Shown here piece after piece: positions 17,643 through 24,899 of a stretch of 41,273 nt of DNA; positions within the stretch are counted from its first letter, which is position 1; every line of letters starts with the position of its first letter. The notes under the pieces were generated by a model, which ran no database searches, was not told the origin of the DNA, and worked only from the letters and a program-made list of their open reading frames with translations. Position numbers and translations under genes: made by a program. Source of the DNA: a virus. The stretch is from positions 1 through 41,273 of the IMG/VR virus record IMGVR_UViG_3300002120_000013; one strand, written 5' to 3'.

Positions 17643-17996
17643 ATGGGCTTTTTGCCGATCCTGAGCTTCCTGCTGCCGTTCTTGGGTAAGGTGCTGTTGA
17701 CGATCCCCTATATCCCGAACAAGGCTATCCCGGTCATCCTGGGCAGCCTCAACATCGCACACAAGTATTGGCTGCTGCTGGGGTTCCCTGAATGGCGCTT
17801 GAACGTGATGGGCGATGCCGGCGAGCCGATACTGCTCGCAGGCATCGGGAGCTTCCTCGGCGCCAACGTGCTGCCGGTTATCTGGGGTTGCGCCGAGCAG
17901 TACCTGTTCCATCGTTTCTACGAGGGCAAGCGCGCCGAGGCCAGACTCGAGAACCGCGTCAGCTGGTGGGAAAAGGGCAAGGCCTCTCGCTGGTAA
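17643..17996 (+). CDS. Hydrophobic membrane protein (holin candidate)
   Basis: The product is 117 residues. I choose ATG 17643 with GGAGG at 17633-17637 rather than the upstream GTG that lies on that ribosome site. Hydrophobic segments lie at ~3-25 (FLPILSFLLPFLGKVLLTI) and near 60-80 (ILLAGIGSFLGANVLPVIWG), with a basic C-terminus (WEKGKASRW), a holin-like topology. It is the last gene of the late rightward run and ends 73 bases before convergent minus-strand genes. No endolysin is next to it. Confidence 0.55.
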   Translation: MGFLPILSFLLPFLGKVLLTIPYIPNKAIPVILGSLNIAHKYWLLLGFPEWRLNVMGDAGEPILLAGIGSFLGANVLPVIWGCAEQYLFHRFYEGKRAEARLENRVSWWEKGKASRW

Positions 17997-18069
17997 GCTG
18001 AGGCCCTAGGCGGGCATCTGGGGTATTGTAGGCCTCCCAGCCTCTTCGCTCTGGGTGCCCCCTTCGTCC

Positions 18070-18492
18070 TCACTGCTTGGCCTGCTTCTTGGCCAGTTCG
18101 CCCGCGACATAGTAGACCGTGCTCGTGACGCAGCCGATCTCGCGCGCAATGGCCGGCGGCCGCATGCCCTTAGCCAGCATGGCCAGCATCTTTGCTCGTT
18201 GCTCATCGCTCAACCTGGGGTAGCGTTTGTTTGGGCGGCGCAAGGTTCTTTGATTCGGATAGAAGTAACAAACCCGGGAGATCCAGGTATGCGCGGCCTT
18301 GAGGGAAGCAACCCAGTAAGGTGCTTCAACCAGTAGGCGCGCATACTTGATGTGGATTTCTTCCGGCGGATCGTAGGGGCTGAGCAGGTTTTGTATGATG
18401 CGGAGCCCATCGTACTCTTCCCAGCTCAGGTGCCCGAAGAGCTTGGCGAGCTCATCCCGTCCCTCTCCCAATCCGCCACCACCCCAAGGCAT
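18070..18492 (-). CDS. Helix-turn-helix protein (putative regulator)
   Basis: The product is 140 residues. The C-terminal ~45 residues are a clear helix-turn-helix (LSDEQRAKMLAMLAKGMRPP, AIAREIGCVTSTVYYVAGEL) ending in a basic KKQAKQ tail. The N-terminal half is helical with no recognised domain. It is the last gene of the minus-strand operon and overlaps the preceding zinc-finger-like gene by 67 bases, so the start at 18492 is uncertain. It may regulate the operon or late genes (inference). Confidence 0.6.
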   Translation of the reverse strand: MPWGGGGLGEGRDELAKLFGHLSWEEYDGLRIIQNLLSPYDPPEEIHIKYARLLVEAPYWVASLKAAHTWISRVCYFYPNQRTLRRPNKRYPRLSDEQRAKMLAMLAKGMRPPAIAREIGCVTSTVYYVAGELAKKQAKQ

Positions 18493-18662
18493 TCCGCGCA
18501 GGTAACGAGGTCCAGGTCAAGGTCCCATATCATGATGCAGGTGAGCGAGGCTCCACACAGCACTTCAGCTCCGGCCTCAGTCGAGTGCAGGATATGCGTG
18601 GGGCACCGCTGGCTGGGCCAGGCAGATAACGGTCCCAACTCATGCACCATGAGGTAATTCAT
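18426..18662 (-). CDS. Small Cys-rich (zinc-finger-like) protein
   Basis: The product is 78 residues, starting at ATG 18662 that overlaps the previous stop (ATGA), which fixes the start. The pattern CPTH...VLCGASLTC...VTCAECLG with metal-spaced cysteines and histidines is common in short phage proteins and suggests a zinc knuckle. The final 20 residues overlap the next gene and are low-complexity Ser. Function unknown. Confidence 0.55.
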   Translation of the reverse strand: MNYLMVHELGPLSAWPSQRCPTHILHSTEAGAEVLCGASLTCIMIWDLDLDLVTCAECLGVVADWERDGMSSPSSSGT

Positions 18663-18964
18663 GCTCCGCCATCCAAGTTGCGCGGCAAGAATACCGTCAC
18701 CAAGTAGCCCTGGCCTTCCAGGTGCCTCCGCCTGCTCTGCAGCCAGTCCATCGTGCATGGCCCCGTATACTTGCCAGCCAGCTTCCAGCCCCAGCTGTGC
18801 ACCGGGCCCAGCTTGGGCAAGCTATCCACCTTCTCCAGGCGCGTCGCCTTATCGTGCTTGACCGCGTACAGGACGGTGCGGCGGGACTCACCGTTGCCGT
18901 CGTCATCTTGCCACCGGCGCTCGGCGCGCAGCACCGTCAGGCCATGTTTGCTAATCGTTGCCAT
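18659..18964 (-). CDS. Hypothetical small protein
   Basis: The product is 101 residues: charged and basic with several tryptophans, no membrane segment, no recognised motif (SWGWKLAGKYTGPCTMDWLQ in the middle). ATG 18964 has a purine-rich GGGAGAAAGGG region upstream. It is coupled to the next gene by an ATGA overlap. The operon position behind the methyltransferase is the only clue to role. Confidence 0.55.
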   Translation of the reverse strand: MATISKHGLTVLRAERRWQDDDGNGESRRTVLYAVKHDKATRLEKVDSLPKLGPVHSWGWKLAGKYTGPCTMDWLQSRRRHLEGQGYLVTVFLPRNLDGGA

Positions 18965-19067
18965 GGTTCTTGTCTGCCCTTTCTCCCTGAGAGGCTGAGC
19001 TTTTTTTTCGGGCTTACGAGCCGATTCTTTTTCATTGCTACAGGCATGCGTTCTTCCATGACGGGAT
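18965..19067. other. Gap with T8 run and small stem, minus-strand operon
   Basis: This 103-base gap separates the methyltransferase stop from the next minus-strand gene. It holds T8 at 19001-19008 (A8 in the operon's mRNA) and a 4-bp GGCT/AGCC stem with a TACG loop near 19011. The A-run is on the wrong strand for stopping operon transcription, and the stem is short, so I call no terminator. Confidence 0.35.
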
Positions 19068-20036
19068 TCACTTCACGTCTAACTGGAGCCGGATTTGATC
19101 GTCCAGAGGCGCGGTCTTTGCTCCAGCGATGTTCCGCTTCGCTTGGTTGAAGTAGGTAGGCTTGAGCTCGACTCCGATGCCTTTTCGGCCCATTTGAACG
19201 GCAACGTAGACCGTTGACCCTACGCCCATGAATGGGGTCAGGACGGTTTCACCTGGATTAGACCAAAGCGTCAAGCATCGCTCGATCACGTCGAGAGCGA
19301 GCGGATGGACGTGTTTTTCGTCATCCTCCTCCTTCGCTTCTTTATACGCAAGCGTGCGATCGCGTCGTATATCATCCCAAAAGGCGGAAGCGTACTGTCT
19401 CCATATCCAGTGTGAAAAGCGATTCAGCTTCTGGTCCCCTGCCCAATTGCGGAACGGCAGGATATCGTATGGGATCTCGCGGGTGCCGGCATATTGCGTG
19501 AAGCCGTTGGGATGCGCGATGGGGATCGGATTCACACCCTTCTTGCGGAACATTATGAGGTAATCGGCATGCGCAACGGAACACCGACTCGAGTCATCGA
19601 CTACAGTCTTGTGGGCTAGGTTCTTGGCCATGGTGCGGTTGCGTACACCGAGCGGTTCCTTCCATACGCAGTATCGGCCGACGTAATGGAAGCCAAAGCG
19701 CTCATGGGCGCGGATTACATCACCAGGAAAGTCTACAAGCGTATCGCATCCCGTGTTGCCTGTCGGTACGTCCATGCAATGGACCCCAGTAAGCCGTCCG
19801 GGTAGGGTAATTCGCGCCAGTTCCTTTAACACATAATCGTAATGCTCAAAGAATTCTGCATAACTCCGGCAGTTTGAGAGATCTCTTTCAGACGAGGAGT
19901 AGTGATACAGGCCACCGAAGGGAGGCGAATATATCGACAGGTGGACGCTCCCATCCGGAATGGTCGGCAAGACTTCCATGCAATCCCCAAGATATATGGC
20001 GTAGTGCTCGTTCACTTCTTGGTCGGAAACAGCCAT
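19068..20036 (-). CDS. DNA methyltransferase (beta-class, N4-cytosine/N6-adenine)
   Basis: The 322-residue enzyme transfers a methyl group from S-adenosylmethionine to exocyclic amines of DNA bases. The catalytic motif IV is SPPFG (residues 37-41). The AdoMet motif I comes late (TPFMGVGSTVYVAVQMGRKG, ~267-286), with GIGVEL after it, giving the IV-before-I order of the beta class. SPPF favours N4-cytosine but does not exclude N6-adenine. ATG 20036 overlaps the helicase end by 25 bases with GAGG upstream, so the two are coupled. No restriction nuclease is seen next to it, which suggests self-modification against host restriction (inference). Confidence 0.85.
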   Translation of the reverse strand: MAVSDQEVNEHYAIYLGDCMEVLPTIPDGSVHLSIYSPPFGGLYHYSSSERDLSNCRSYAEFFEHYDYVLKELARITLPGRLTGVHCMDVPTGNTGCDTLVDFPGDVIRAHERFGFHYVGRYCVWKEPLGVRNRTMAKNLAHKTVVDDSSRCSVAHADYLIMFRKKGVNPIPIAHPNGFTQYAGTREIPYDILPFRNWAGDQKLNRFSHWIWRQYASAFWDDIRRDRTLAYKEAKEEDDEKHVHPLALDVIERCLTLWSNPGETVLTPFMGVGSTVYVAVQMGRKGIGVELKPTYFNQAKRNIAGAKTAPLDDQIRLQLDVK

Positions 20037-21418
20037 GCTGGAACCTCTTCTTTTTTGTCGAATCCATCTTTGGTTCTGCCGATCGCCACGGCGTTGTGCA
20101 TTTCGGCGATGAGAGCAGAGAACATGCGATCAGCCTGTTCGGCTTTCCTGCGCAGATTGGCAAGGACTGGACGTTCACCCTTTGTCGAGACCATATCCAC
20201 GAGGACAGGTCGCTTCTGTCCGAATCTCCAGCAACGCCGCACTCCCTGATAGAACTGTTCATAGCTATGAGATGGGAAGAAGGTTACATGCGCACAGTTT
20301 TGCAGATTCAAGCCCCAGGCGCCGATTTTCGGCTTAGTAACGAGGACGCGCAGTTCACCATCGGCGAAGGCGATGAGCCGCTCTTCTTTGACTTCATCCG
20401 GCATCGAACCCCGTATTTGCAACGCATCTGGAATGATCTCAGATAGGAGGTCACCTTCAGCATTCAGATGACACCACACGAGGCATTGCTCCTTGTGGTC
20501 GGCAAGTTGGGCGATCATGTCCGAGCGTTCGCGAAGAGTCCTGCGACGTTCTTCACGCTGTTCAGAGAGCCCGATAGCGGGAAGATCGAATAGCATACCA
20601 TCGCGGGGCTTGACTGCCTCAACCTCATGGTTACATTGGCGCAACGCTGGAAGGGCGAAGCGCCGATCATCGAATCCAAGATCCGACGGTGACCGCAATG
20701 CTCTAGCCCATGAAGCGATCCAGCGCCAGAAGGGCAGTTCAGCGTGCCCTTTGAATCGCCACATGCGTCCCAGTTCTGGTCTATTCCAGCGATAGCGCAC
20801 CATGCGGGCATTGCTTGTACCTTCCTGATTTACGAAGAAACGATGCAGCATATCCATATGCCCGAGTTCGCCGAGCGCCTCGCTGCTAGTGCCCAGTTCC
20901 ATGTAATCATTGGGTGCTGCGGTGGCTGTACACAGCAGACGATATGGGAGTTCTCGCATAAATTCAGTCGTCAGTCTGCGTCGTGCGCCGATGAAATTCT
21001 TCAGGATGCTCGATTCGTCGCAGACCATGCCGGCGAAGATATGGCTTGCGAAGTGATGAAGCTGCTCGTAGTTTGTGGTTACTATCGTCGGATTCGGCGG
21101 GACTGTTCCGTCGCGCGAGCGGTATACTTCCACGCCGAATTTTCCCGCTTCGCGCAGCAGTTGATGTCCGACGGCCAGCGGTGTAGCAATGAGGACATGC
21201 CGATTTGTTTTGCGCACCACATTCTCTGCCCATACGAGCTGCATGGGTGTCTTGCCTAGACCGCAATCGGCGAAGATTGCTGCCTTGCCTTTGCGAAGTG
21301 CCCAGTCCACGAGGTTGCGCTGGAAGTCGTAAAGGAAGTCCGGCATCCATATGGGCTCGAACCCTGCGTATATATCCGATTGTTGCTTGCGTGCCAAGAA
21401 TTCCGCGTAAGTCATCAT
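20012..21418 (-). CDS. SNF2/SF2-type DNA helicase or translocase
   Basis: The 468-residue protein is an ATP-dependent SF2 enzyme. Numbered from ATG 21418, it shows Walker A GLGKT (53-57), motif II DES (134-136, DEAH-box-like), motif III TATAAPND (164-171), and the C-terminal motif VI QGVRRCWRFGQ (391-401). The core is compact with no visible extra domain. I choose 21418 because AGGAGG lies about 10 bases upstream; the frame continues to GTG 21520 but without a better site. It overlaps the methyltransferase. Together they may form a DNA modification or anti-defence pair, or support replication (inference). The base composition looks lower in GC than the flanking genes. Confidence 0.8.
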   Translation of the reverse strand: MMTYAEFLARKQQSDIYAGFEPIWMPDFLYDFQRNLVDWALRKGKAAIFADCGLGKTPMQLVWAENVVRKTNRHVLIATPLAVGHQLLREAGKFGVEVYRSRDGTVPPNPTIVTTNYEQLHHFASHIFAGMVCDESSILKNFIGARRRLTTEFMRELPYRLLCTATAAPNDYMELGTSSEALGELGHMDMLHRFFVNQEGTSNARMVRYRWNRPELGRMWRFKGHAELPFWRWIASWARALRSPSDLGFDDRRFALPALRQCNHEVEAVKPRDGMLFDLPAIGLSEQREERRRTLRERSDMIAQLADHKEQCLVWCHLNAEGDLLSEIIPDALQIRGSMPDEVKEERLIAFADGELRVLVTKPKIGAWGLNLQNCAHVTFFPSHSYEQFYQGVRRCWRFGQKRPVLVDMVSTKGERPVLANLRRKAEQADRMFSALIAEMHNAVAIGRTKDGFDKKEEVPAWLFPTKK

Positions 21419-21523
21419 CGCGCATCTGCCTCCTTCTATCAGCGCCGCCAGCTGACCGGCGCTTGAGGCGGGCGGCTCAGCGTCGCGCCGCATCTCAAGC
21501 GCCTCCAGCTTCTCTCCCACAGT

Positions 21524-21543
21524 ACCACCGTGAGAGCGGTGGT
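21524..21543 (-). promoter_or_regulatory. 7-bp hairpin in the leader of the helicase gene
   Basis: ACCACCG (21524-21530) pairs with CGGTGGT (21537-21543) around a 6-base loop, between the small first gene of the minus operon and the helicase start. There is no U-run after it on the minus strand, so attenuation or mRNA stabilisation is possible, but weakly supported. Confidence 0.35.
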
Positions 21544-21574
21544 TTGTTCCTGCACCGGCGACTCTCCAGTCGGG

Positions 21575-21826
21575 TTATATCTCAGCGTCCGTTTCCATGT
21601 GGCGCCCCCGGCGATAGAGCAGATACAGGGGGCCGGCTGTGCCCAGGGCTAGGATGCCGCAGCGCTCGCACTCGGGGTGCTCGCCGTTCACCCCGGCCAG
21701 GGGGCGATGGTCCCAGTCCTCGATATCGAAGTGCCGCGCACAGAGACTGCGGAAGTTGGGGATGGGCATGCGATCCCACCGGGCCCGAATCGTCAGGGCC
21801 TCATTTTCCAGGGTTAGGTGCGTCAT
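21575..21826 (-). CDS. Small zinc-knuckle-like protein, first gene of the minus operon
   Basis: The product is 83 residues with an ECERCGILALG cysteine pair and an upstream HFDIEDWDHRPLAG segment, a pattern seen in short phage proteins of unknown role. ATG 21826 lies behind a GGCGG-type site and about 50 bases downstream of the divergent promoter. As the first gene expressed leftward it may be an early host-interaction protein (inference). Confidence 0.6.
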   Translation of the reverse strand: MTHLTLENEALTIRARWDRMPIPNFRSLCARHFDIEDWDHRPLAGVNGEHPECERCGILALGTAGPLYLLYRRGRHMETDAEI

Positions 21827-21839
21827 GTGATTTCCGCCT

Positions 21840-21889
21840 TTGCCTTATGGCCAGCCTGGCTGGCCCGGTATATTCTCAACATAAGGCAA
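21840..21889. promoter_or_regulatory. Nested operator-like palindromes in the divergent control region
   Basis: An outer 10-bp inverted repeat, TTGCCTTATG (21840-21849) with CATAAGGCAA (21880-21889), encloses a 17-bp palindrome GGCCAGCC-T-GGCTGGCC (21849-21865). The right arm covers the -10 region of the leftward promoter. The partial copy TGCCTTACG at 22011-22019 lies on the rightward -10. This is what a repressor acting on both promoters would need. Confidence 0.5.
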
Positions 21890-21907
21890 GGCCTAGTAGG
21901 CTGTCAA
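21878..21907 (-). promoter_or_regulatory. Leftward sigma70-type promoter
   Basis: Read on the minus strand: a perfect -35 TTGACA (21907-21902), 18 bases, then TATGTT (21883-21878) as -10, 4 of 6 consensus bases including the key first, second and last. It would drive the methyltransferase/helicase operon from about 21870. Confidence 0.6.
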
Positions 21908-21991
21908 GAGAAAAGCGACATACTGTAAGTCATTGTAATATAAACGGATACAGTGCTTGCCAGGCGAAGCCTCTGGCCATGCAGTTTGTGG

Positions 21992-22021
21992 TTGACACGT
22001 GGGCCTGTTCTGCCTTACGTT
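21992..22021 (+). promoter_or_regulatory. Rightward sigma70-type promoter
   Basis: TTGACA at 21992-21997 is a perfect -35. After 18 bases comes TACGTT (22016-22021), a weak -10 keeping the first, second and last consensus positions. The same spacing and near-identical -10 as the leftward promoter suggest a matched pair. It would drive the XRE regulator gene and the early rightward operon. Confidence 0.55.
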
Positions 22022-22057
22022 ATGTGTAAGCCGGTAGCCCCGGGAACGAGGAGGAGC

Positions 22058-22294
22058 ATGGGCAAGCTGTATGTGAGGGAATGGCGGGAGCGGCGGGTGC
22101 TGACGCAAACCGAGGCAGCACGCCGGGCCGGCTTGGCTTTGAACACGTGGAACCGGATCGAGCGCGGGCATACAGGCCGCCCCCATGGCCTCACCCTGCA
22201 GGCCATCGCCTACGTTGTGGGCGCCGTGGGGGGGCCTGTGGACCTGCTCGCACCGCCGCCGGGGCCACGAGGAGGAAAGAGAAATGGGAAGTGA
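22058..22294 (+). CDS. XRE/Cro-type helix-turn-helix regulator
   Basis: The product is 78 residues. ATG 22058 is chosen because GAGGAGGAG lies directly upstream; the open frame further left has no site. Residues ~13-37 form the XRE HTH (LTQTEAARRAGLALNTWNRI, then ERG), the DNA-reading unit of Cro/CI-like proteins. Lying just downstream of the divergent promoters with operator-like palindromes, it probably controls both operons. No integrase or second repressor is seen, so it need not mean lysogeny. It overlaps the next gene by 11 bases. Confidence 0.8.
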   Translation: MGKLYVREWRERRVLTQTEAARRAGLALNTWNRIERGHTGRPHGLTLQAIAYVVGAVGGPVDLLAPPPGPRGGKRNGK

Positions 22295-23399
22295 TGAACG
22301 GTTGCCAGTGGTGCATGAGCCTGTAGGCGAGGCGGTGGAGAGCCAAGCGCTGGTGCCGATTCAACCTGCTGCGCCGGCTTTGCTAGCTGAGCCTGACCGA
22401 TACCAAGGCATCGCCAGCAAGGCCTTCTCGGCCAAGCAGCAAAGGCTGCTCTTGGCCCCCACAGCACCAGAGATGGTGGAGTTCAAACCGAGCGCGCGCG
22501 GTGGGCCACCACGCATCGGCTCCGTGCCGCAGGTCGAGTACCGGCGGCGCCTGACGGAGACCTTTGGGTCTGGGGGTTGGGCATTGCGGCCGGGCAGCAA
22601 GCCGCAAGTGATCGGGACACGCGTGGTGTTCCATGGCTTGCTCTATGCCGAGGGGCGCTACTTGGCGGAAGCCTGGGGAGGGGCTGAGTACTACCCTAAC
22701 AACCCAGCCATGGGGTGGGACGATGCCCTCGAGTCGGCGCGGAGCGATGCGCTCAAGCGCTGCTGCAAGGATCTCGCCATGTTCAGCGAGCTTTGGGAAC
22801 CGGGCTGGTGTGACCAAGTGCTACACGAGCGTCCTGAGGCTCAAAAGGCCTCGGTGCGCAAGTTCCAGGCTTCGGTGGCACAGCTCGACCAAGAGGTGCT
22901 GCACTTCGTGCAGGCGCTCCTCGAGGGACGCTTGCCAGATGGTCGGCCGGTGTTCGAGGCAGCGAGGGTGCACACCTTGCGCACCAACCTGGAGAAGTTG
23001 CCCCAGGAGCCTGATGCGGCGCATGGTCTCTTGACTGGTGCACGTAAGCTGATGGCGCAATGGGATGAGCGCACCAAGGGGCTGGCGTACCCGCTACCCG
23101 TGCCTGCAGCTTTGCAACCACCAACCCCGCCGGCCAGCGCAGCGCCTGCGGCGCCAGCTGTGTCGCCAGCCAATCCTGCACCAGCGGGCGTGCCCGGTAC
23201 GGCGGAGCAGCAACGCGATTTGCGGCGGCTGTTCGCACTCAAGGACCTGAAAACAGGCAAGCGCCTGTTGACGGCCGAGGAGATCGTACAGACGACCGAG
23301 ACGCTGACAGCAGCTGGCAACACGCAGGAAGCCTACGCGGGGGCACTCAAGACGTTGCAGGGGCTCGTAGATGAGCGCCTGCGCGGTAGCTGGAGCTGA
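22284..23399 (+). CDS. Rad52/Mgm101-like single-strand annealing protein
   Basis: The 371-residue product resembles the Rad52/Mgm101 group of phage recombinases that anneal complementary single strands. ATG 22284 follows GGAGGAAAGAGAA; the longer upstream frame overlaps the regulator. The core (residues ~65-175) has YRRRLTETFGSGGWALRP, a VVFHGLLYAEGRYLAEAWGG beta-hairpin, and ALESARSDALKRCCKDLAMF, the family order. Residues ~275-310 are a Pro/Ala linker (PTPPASAAPAAPAVSP) leading to a helical C-terminus (LRRLFALKDLK) that may bind a partner such as host SSB or helicase (inference). It serves replication and recombination in the early operon. Confidence 0.75.
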   Translation: MGSDERLPVVHEPVGEAVESQALVPIQPAAPALLAEPDRYQGIASKAFSAKQQRLLLAPTAPEMVEFKPSARGGPPRIGSVPQVEYRRRLTETFGSGGWALRPGSKPQVIGTRVVFHGLLYAEGRYLAEAWGGAEYYPNNPAMGWDDALESARSDALKRCCKDLAMFSELWEPGWCDQVLHERPEAQKASVRKFQASVAQLDQEVLHFVQALLEGRLPDGRPVFEAARVHTLRTNLEKLPQEPDAAHGLLTGARKLMAQWDERTKGLAYPLPVPAALQPPTPPASAAPAAPAVSPANPAPAGVPGTAEQQRDLRRLFALKDLKTGKRLLTAEEIVQTTETLTAAGNTQEAYAGALKTLQGLVDERLRGSWS

Positions 23400-23400
23400 A

Positions 23401-23575
23401 GCGGTGCGGCAAGACAGCGTCCACGCCAGGTATCCGGGTGAAGGTTGGGCTGGGGTGCAAGCCTGACTGCCACGACGCTTGAGCCGCACCGCCTTATGAG
23501 TGGCGCACGGTGGCTAGTAGCCGGGGTCTTGCTGAGGTAACAGGACACGGGAAACGGCGACCGCTACCGTGCGCC
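23401..23575 (+). ncRNA. Structured non-coding RNA region (two long stems)
   Basis: The 197 bases after the annealing-protein gene hold two consecutive strong hairpins. Stem A: 23401-23410 with 23483-23492, perfect 10 bp, and an inner 6 bp, 23416-23421 with 23474-23479. Stem B: 23502-23514 with 23563-23575, 13 bp with one G-U. No plausible start/ribosome site fits inside. This could be an untranslated regulatory RNA, a long-leader switch for the next gene, or a replication structure. No tRNA, ribozyme or riboswitch consensus fits cleanly. Confidence 0.5.
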
Positions 23576-23596
23576 CAAGAATGCGAGAGGGCGAAC

Positions 23597-23959
23597 TTGA
23601 AACAACGATCCGGGAAAGAAGCGGGGGATGGTGTCGGGTACCCATTCTATGATGGCTTGCCACCACACCAGAAGCCGGAGACTTCTCTCGAGGCGGCCGC
23701 GCTAATCCTGCCATCGGCTCTAAGCCTGCGCGACAAGGTTTACGAATACTTACAGGCCTGCGGATCGCGCGGAGCGACTGACAGGGAAATCGAGGCGGCG
23801 CTGCATATGCTGGGATCGACCGTGAGGCCTAGGCGGCGCGAGTTGGAGATGGCAGGTAGGATCGAGCTCGCACGTGGACTGAAACGGCTAACCCCGAATG
23901 GGAGATGGGCAAGGGTCTGGAGAGTCAAACAAGAGCAGCTGAAGCTTGGGGAGTGGTGA
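23597..23959 (+). CDS. Small winged-helix DNA-binding protein
   Basis: The product is 120 residues. No ATG is available downstream of the RNA stems; TTG 23597 has GAGAGG about 6 bases upstream and begins right after stem B, so I use it. An earlier ATG-frame would run through the hairpins. Residues ~40-115 look like a winged helix (LRDKVYEYLQACGSRGATDR, then EIEAALHMLGSTVRPRRREL and a wing RWARVWRV). It probably binds DNA, but its target is unknown. Confidence 0.6.
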   Translation: MKQRSGKEAGDGVGYPFYDGLPPHQKPETSLEAAALILPSALSLRDKVYEYLQACGSRGATDREIEAALHMLGSTVRPRRRELEMAGRIELARGLKRLTPNGRWARVWRVKQEQLKLGEW

Positions 23960-23961
23960 CT

Positions 23962-24606
23962 ATGGCGACGTTGCAGGACACGGTATCAGCGATCCAGGGC
24001 GTGCTGGCGGTGGTGGCCGAACAAGAGGGCGAGCTGACGGACGACCTGGACCGTGAGCTGACGCAGCTCGAGGCGGACCTGGGGCAGAGATTGCGCGCCT
24101 GTGCGCGGGCCCGCGAACGCCTGGCGGCTGAGGTGCGCGAGGCCAGCTACTGGGTGGAGCGCCTGGTTACGCGGCTCAAACGGGCGCAGCGGCAACTGGA
24201 TGGCCTGGAAGCCTACATGATCGCCAATATGCTGCGGGCCGAGGTGCGGGAGTTCGAGACAACACGCCATGGTGATGCCGTGCTGGCCGAAGTGCGGCTG
24301 CTCCTGACGAAGTGCAAGCAGGATGCCTTGACCAAGCCGCTGACGAGCGCCGACCTGCTGGACACGGTGCAGCGGGCGCTCGAGGTGCTGGGCTCCGATG
24401 GCTTCCCGCCTGTCAGCGTGCGGGCGCGCCAGAACCCGGGGCGCACAGTGGTGCCGCCCGAGGCGCTGGCGGAGCTACCGGGTACGTGCTTTGTGCCGCA
24501 GGGGCCGAAGCTAGACCTGCGGATGGTGCGCGAGTTACTGGAGGCTGGGGCAGAGCTGCCGCCGGGTGTGACGGTGCAGCGTGACTGGCGGCTGGAGGTG
24601 CGATGA
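23962..24606 (+). CDS. Gp157-like coiled-coil protein (siphovirus Gp157 family)
   Basis: The product is 214 residues. ATG 23962 has GGGGAG 8 bases upstream; the two GTG codons just before it are less well placed. It is a long charged coiled coil (residues ~25-95) followed by a small domain ending in VTVQRDWRLEV. The build matches siphovirus Gp157-type proteins, which sit next to phage recombinases and are thought in some phages to resist host nucleases. It lies two genes after the annealing protein. Its stop overlaps the next ATG (ATGA). Confidence 0.65.
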   Translation: MATLQDTVSAIQGVLAVVAEQEGELTDDLDRELTQLEADLGQRLRACARARERLAAEVREASYWVERLVTRLKRAQRQLDGLEAYMIANMLRAEVREFETTRHGDAVLAEVRLLLTKCKQDALTKPLTSADLLDTVQRALEVLGSDGFPPVSVRARQNPGRTVVPPEALAELPGTCFVPQGPKLDLRMVRELLEAGAELPPGVTVQRDWRLEVR

Positions 24607-24899
24607 GCGCTGACGTTTGCCCAAAGTGCAGCGGCACGCATCTGGTGGTGAGTTGGTTACCTGATAGTGCAAGGCAAGGCGAGCCACCGGGCCGGGTCAA
24701 ATGTTTGCGATGTGGCTATACCTGGCGCCGTCCATGGGCGCCGATTCCAGGAGTGGGGGACGATGGGCAAGATGGATCCCTACCAGCCCAGGGCGGGCGA
24801 GCTGGTGGTGACGCGCAACTGGGGCCCGGCGCTCGTGTGCCAAGTGTTGGACCAGACTTACATGTTGCTCGTCGCAGACGCCGATACCGGCGAGTGTAG
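24603..24899 (+). CDS. Zinc-ribbon protein, possibly shortened by overlap
   Basis: ATG 24603 overlaps the preceding stop. The first ~45 residues are a zinc ribbon (CPKCSGTH and KCLRCGYTW). Beyond residue ~53 the frame runs 137 bases into the next gene and becomes Gly/Arg-rich with a poly-Arg tail, unlike real protein. The functional part is probably only the ribbon; the C-terminal run may be tolerated read-through, or mark a frameshift fusing the ribbon to the next protein. Confidence 0.5.
   Translation: MSADVCPKCSGTHLVVSWLPDSARQGEPPGRVKCLRCGYTWRRPWAPIPGVGDDGQDGSLPAQGGRAGGDAQLGPGARVPSVGPDLHVARRRRRYRRV

Noticed and set aside
19001-19040. Intrinsic terminator at the T8 run
   Set aside because: The only adjacent stem is 4 bp and the T-run is before it on the plus strand and an A-run on the operon strand.
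22058-22294. Evidence of lysogeny from the XRE gene
   Set aside because: No integrase, excisionase or attachment site is visible; Cro-like proteins also occur in virulent phages.
23440-23480. Cobalamin riboswitch core (GGTGCAAGCC then CTGCC)
   Set aside because: Only a few bases agree; the GGGAA and B12-box elements are missing and the next gene is not a cobalamin gene.
23401-23492. tRNA with long variable arm
   Set aside because: Acceptor-like stem is present, but there is no T-loop GTTCGA-type sequence or anticodon arm.
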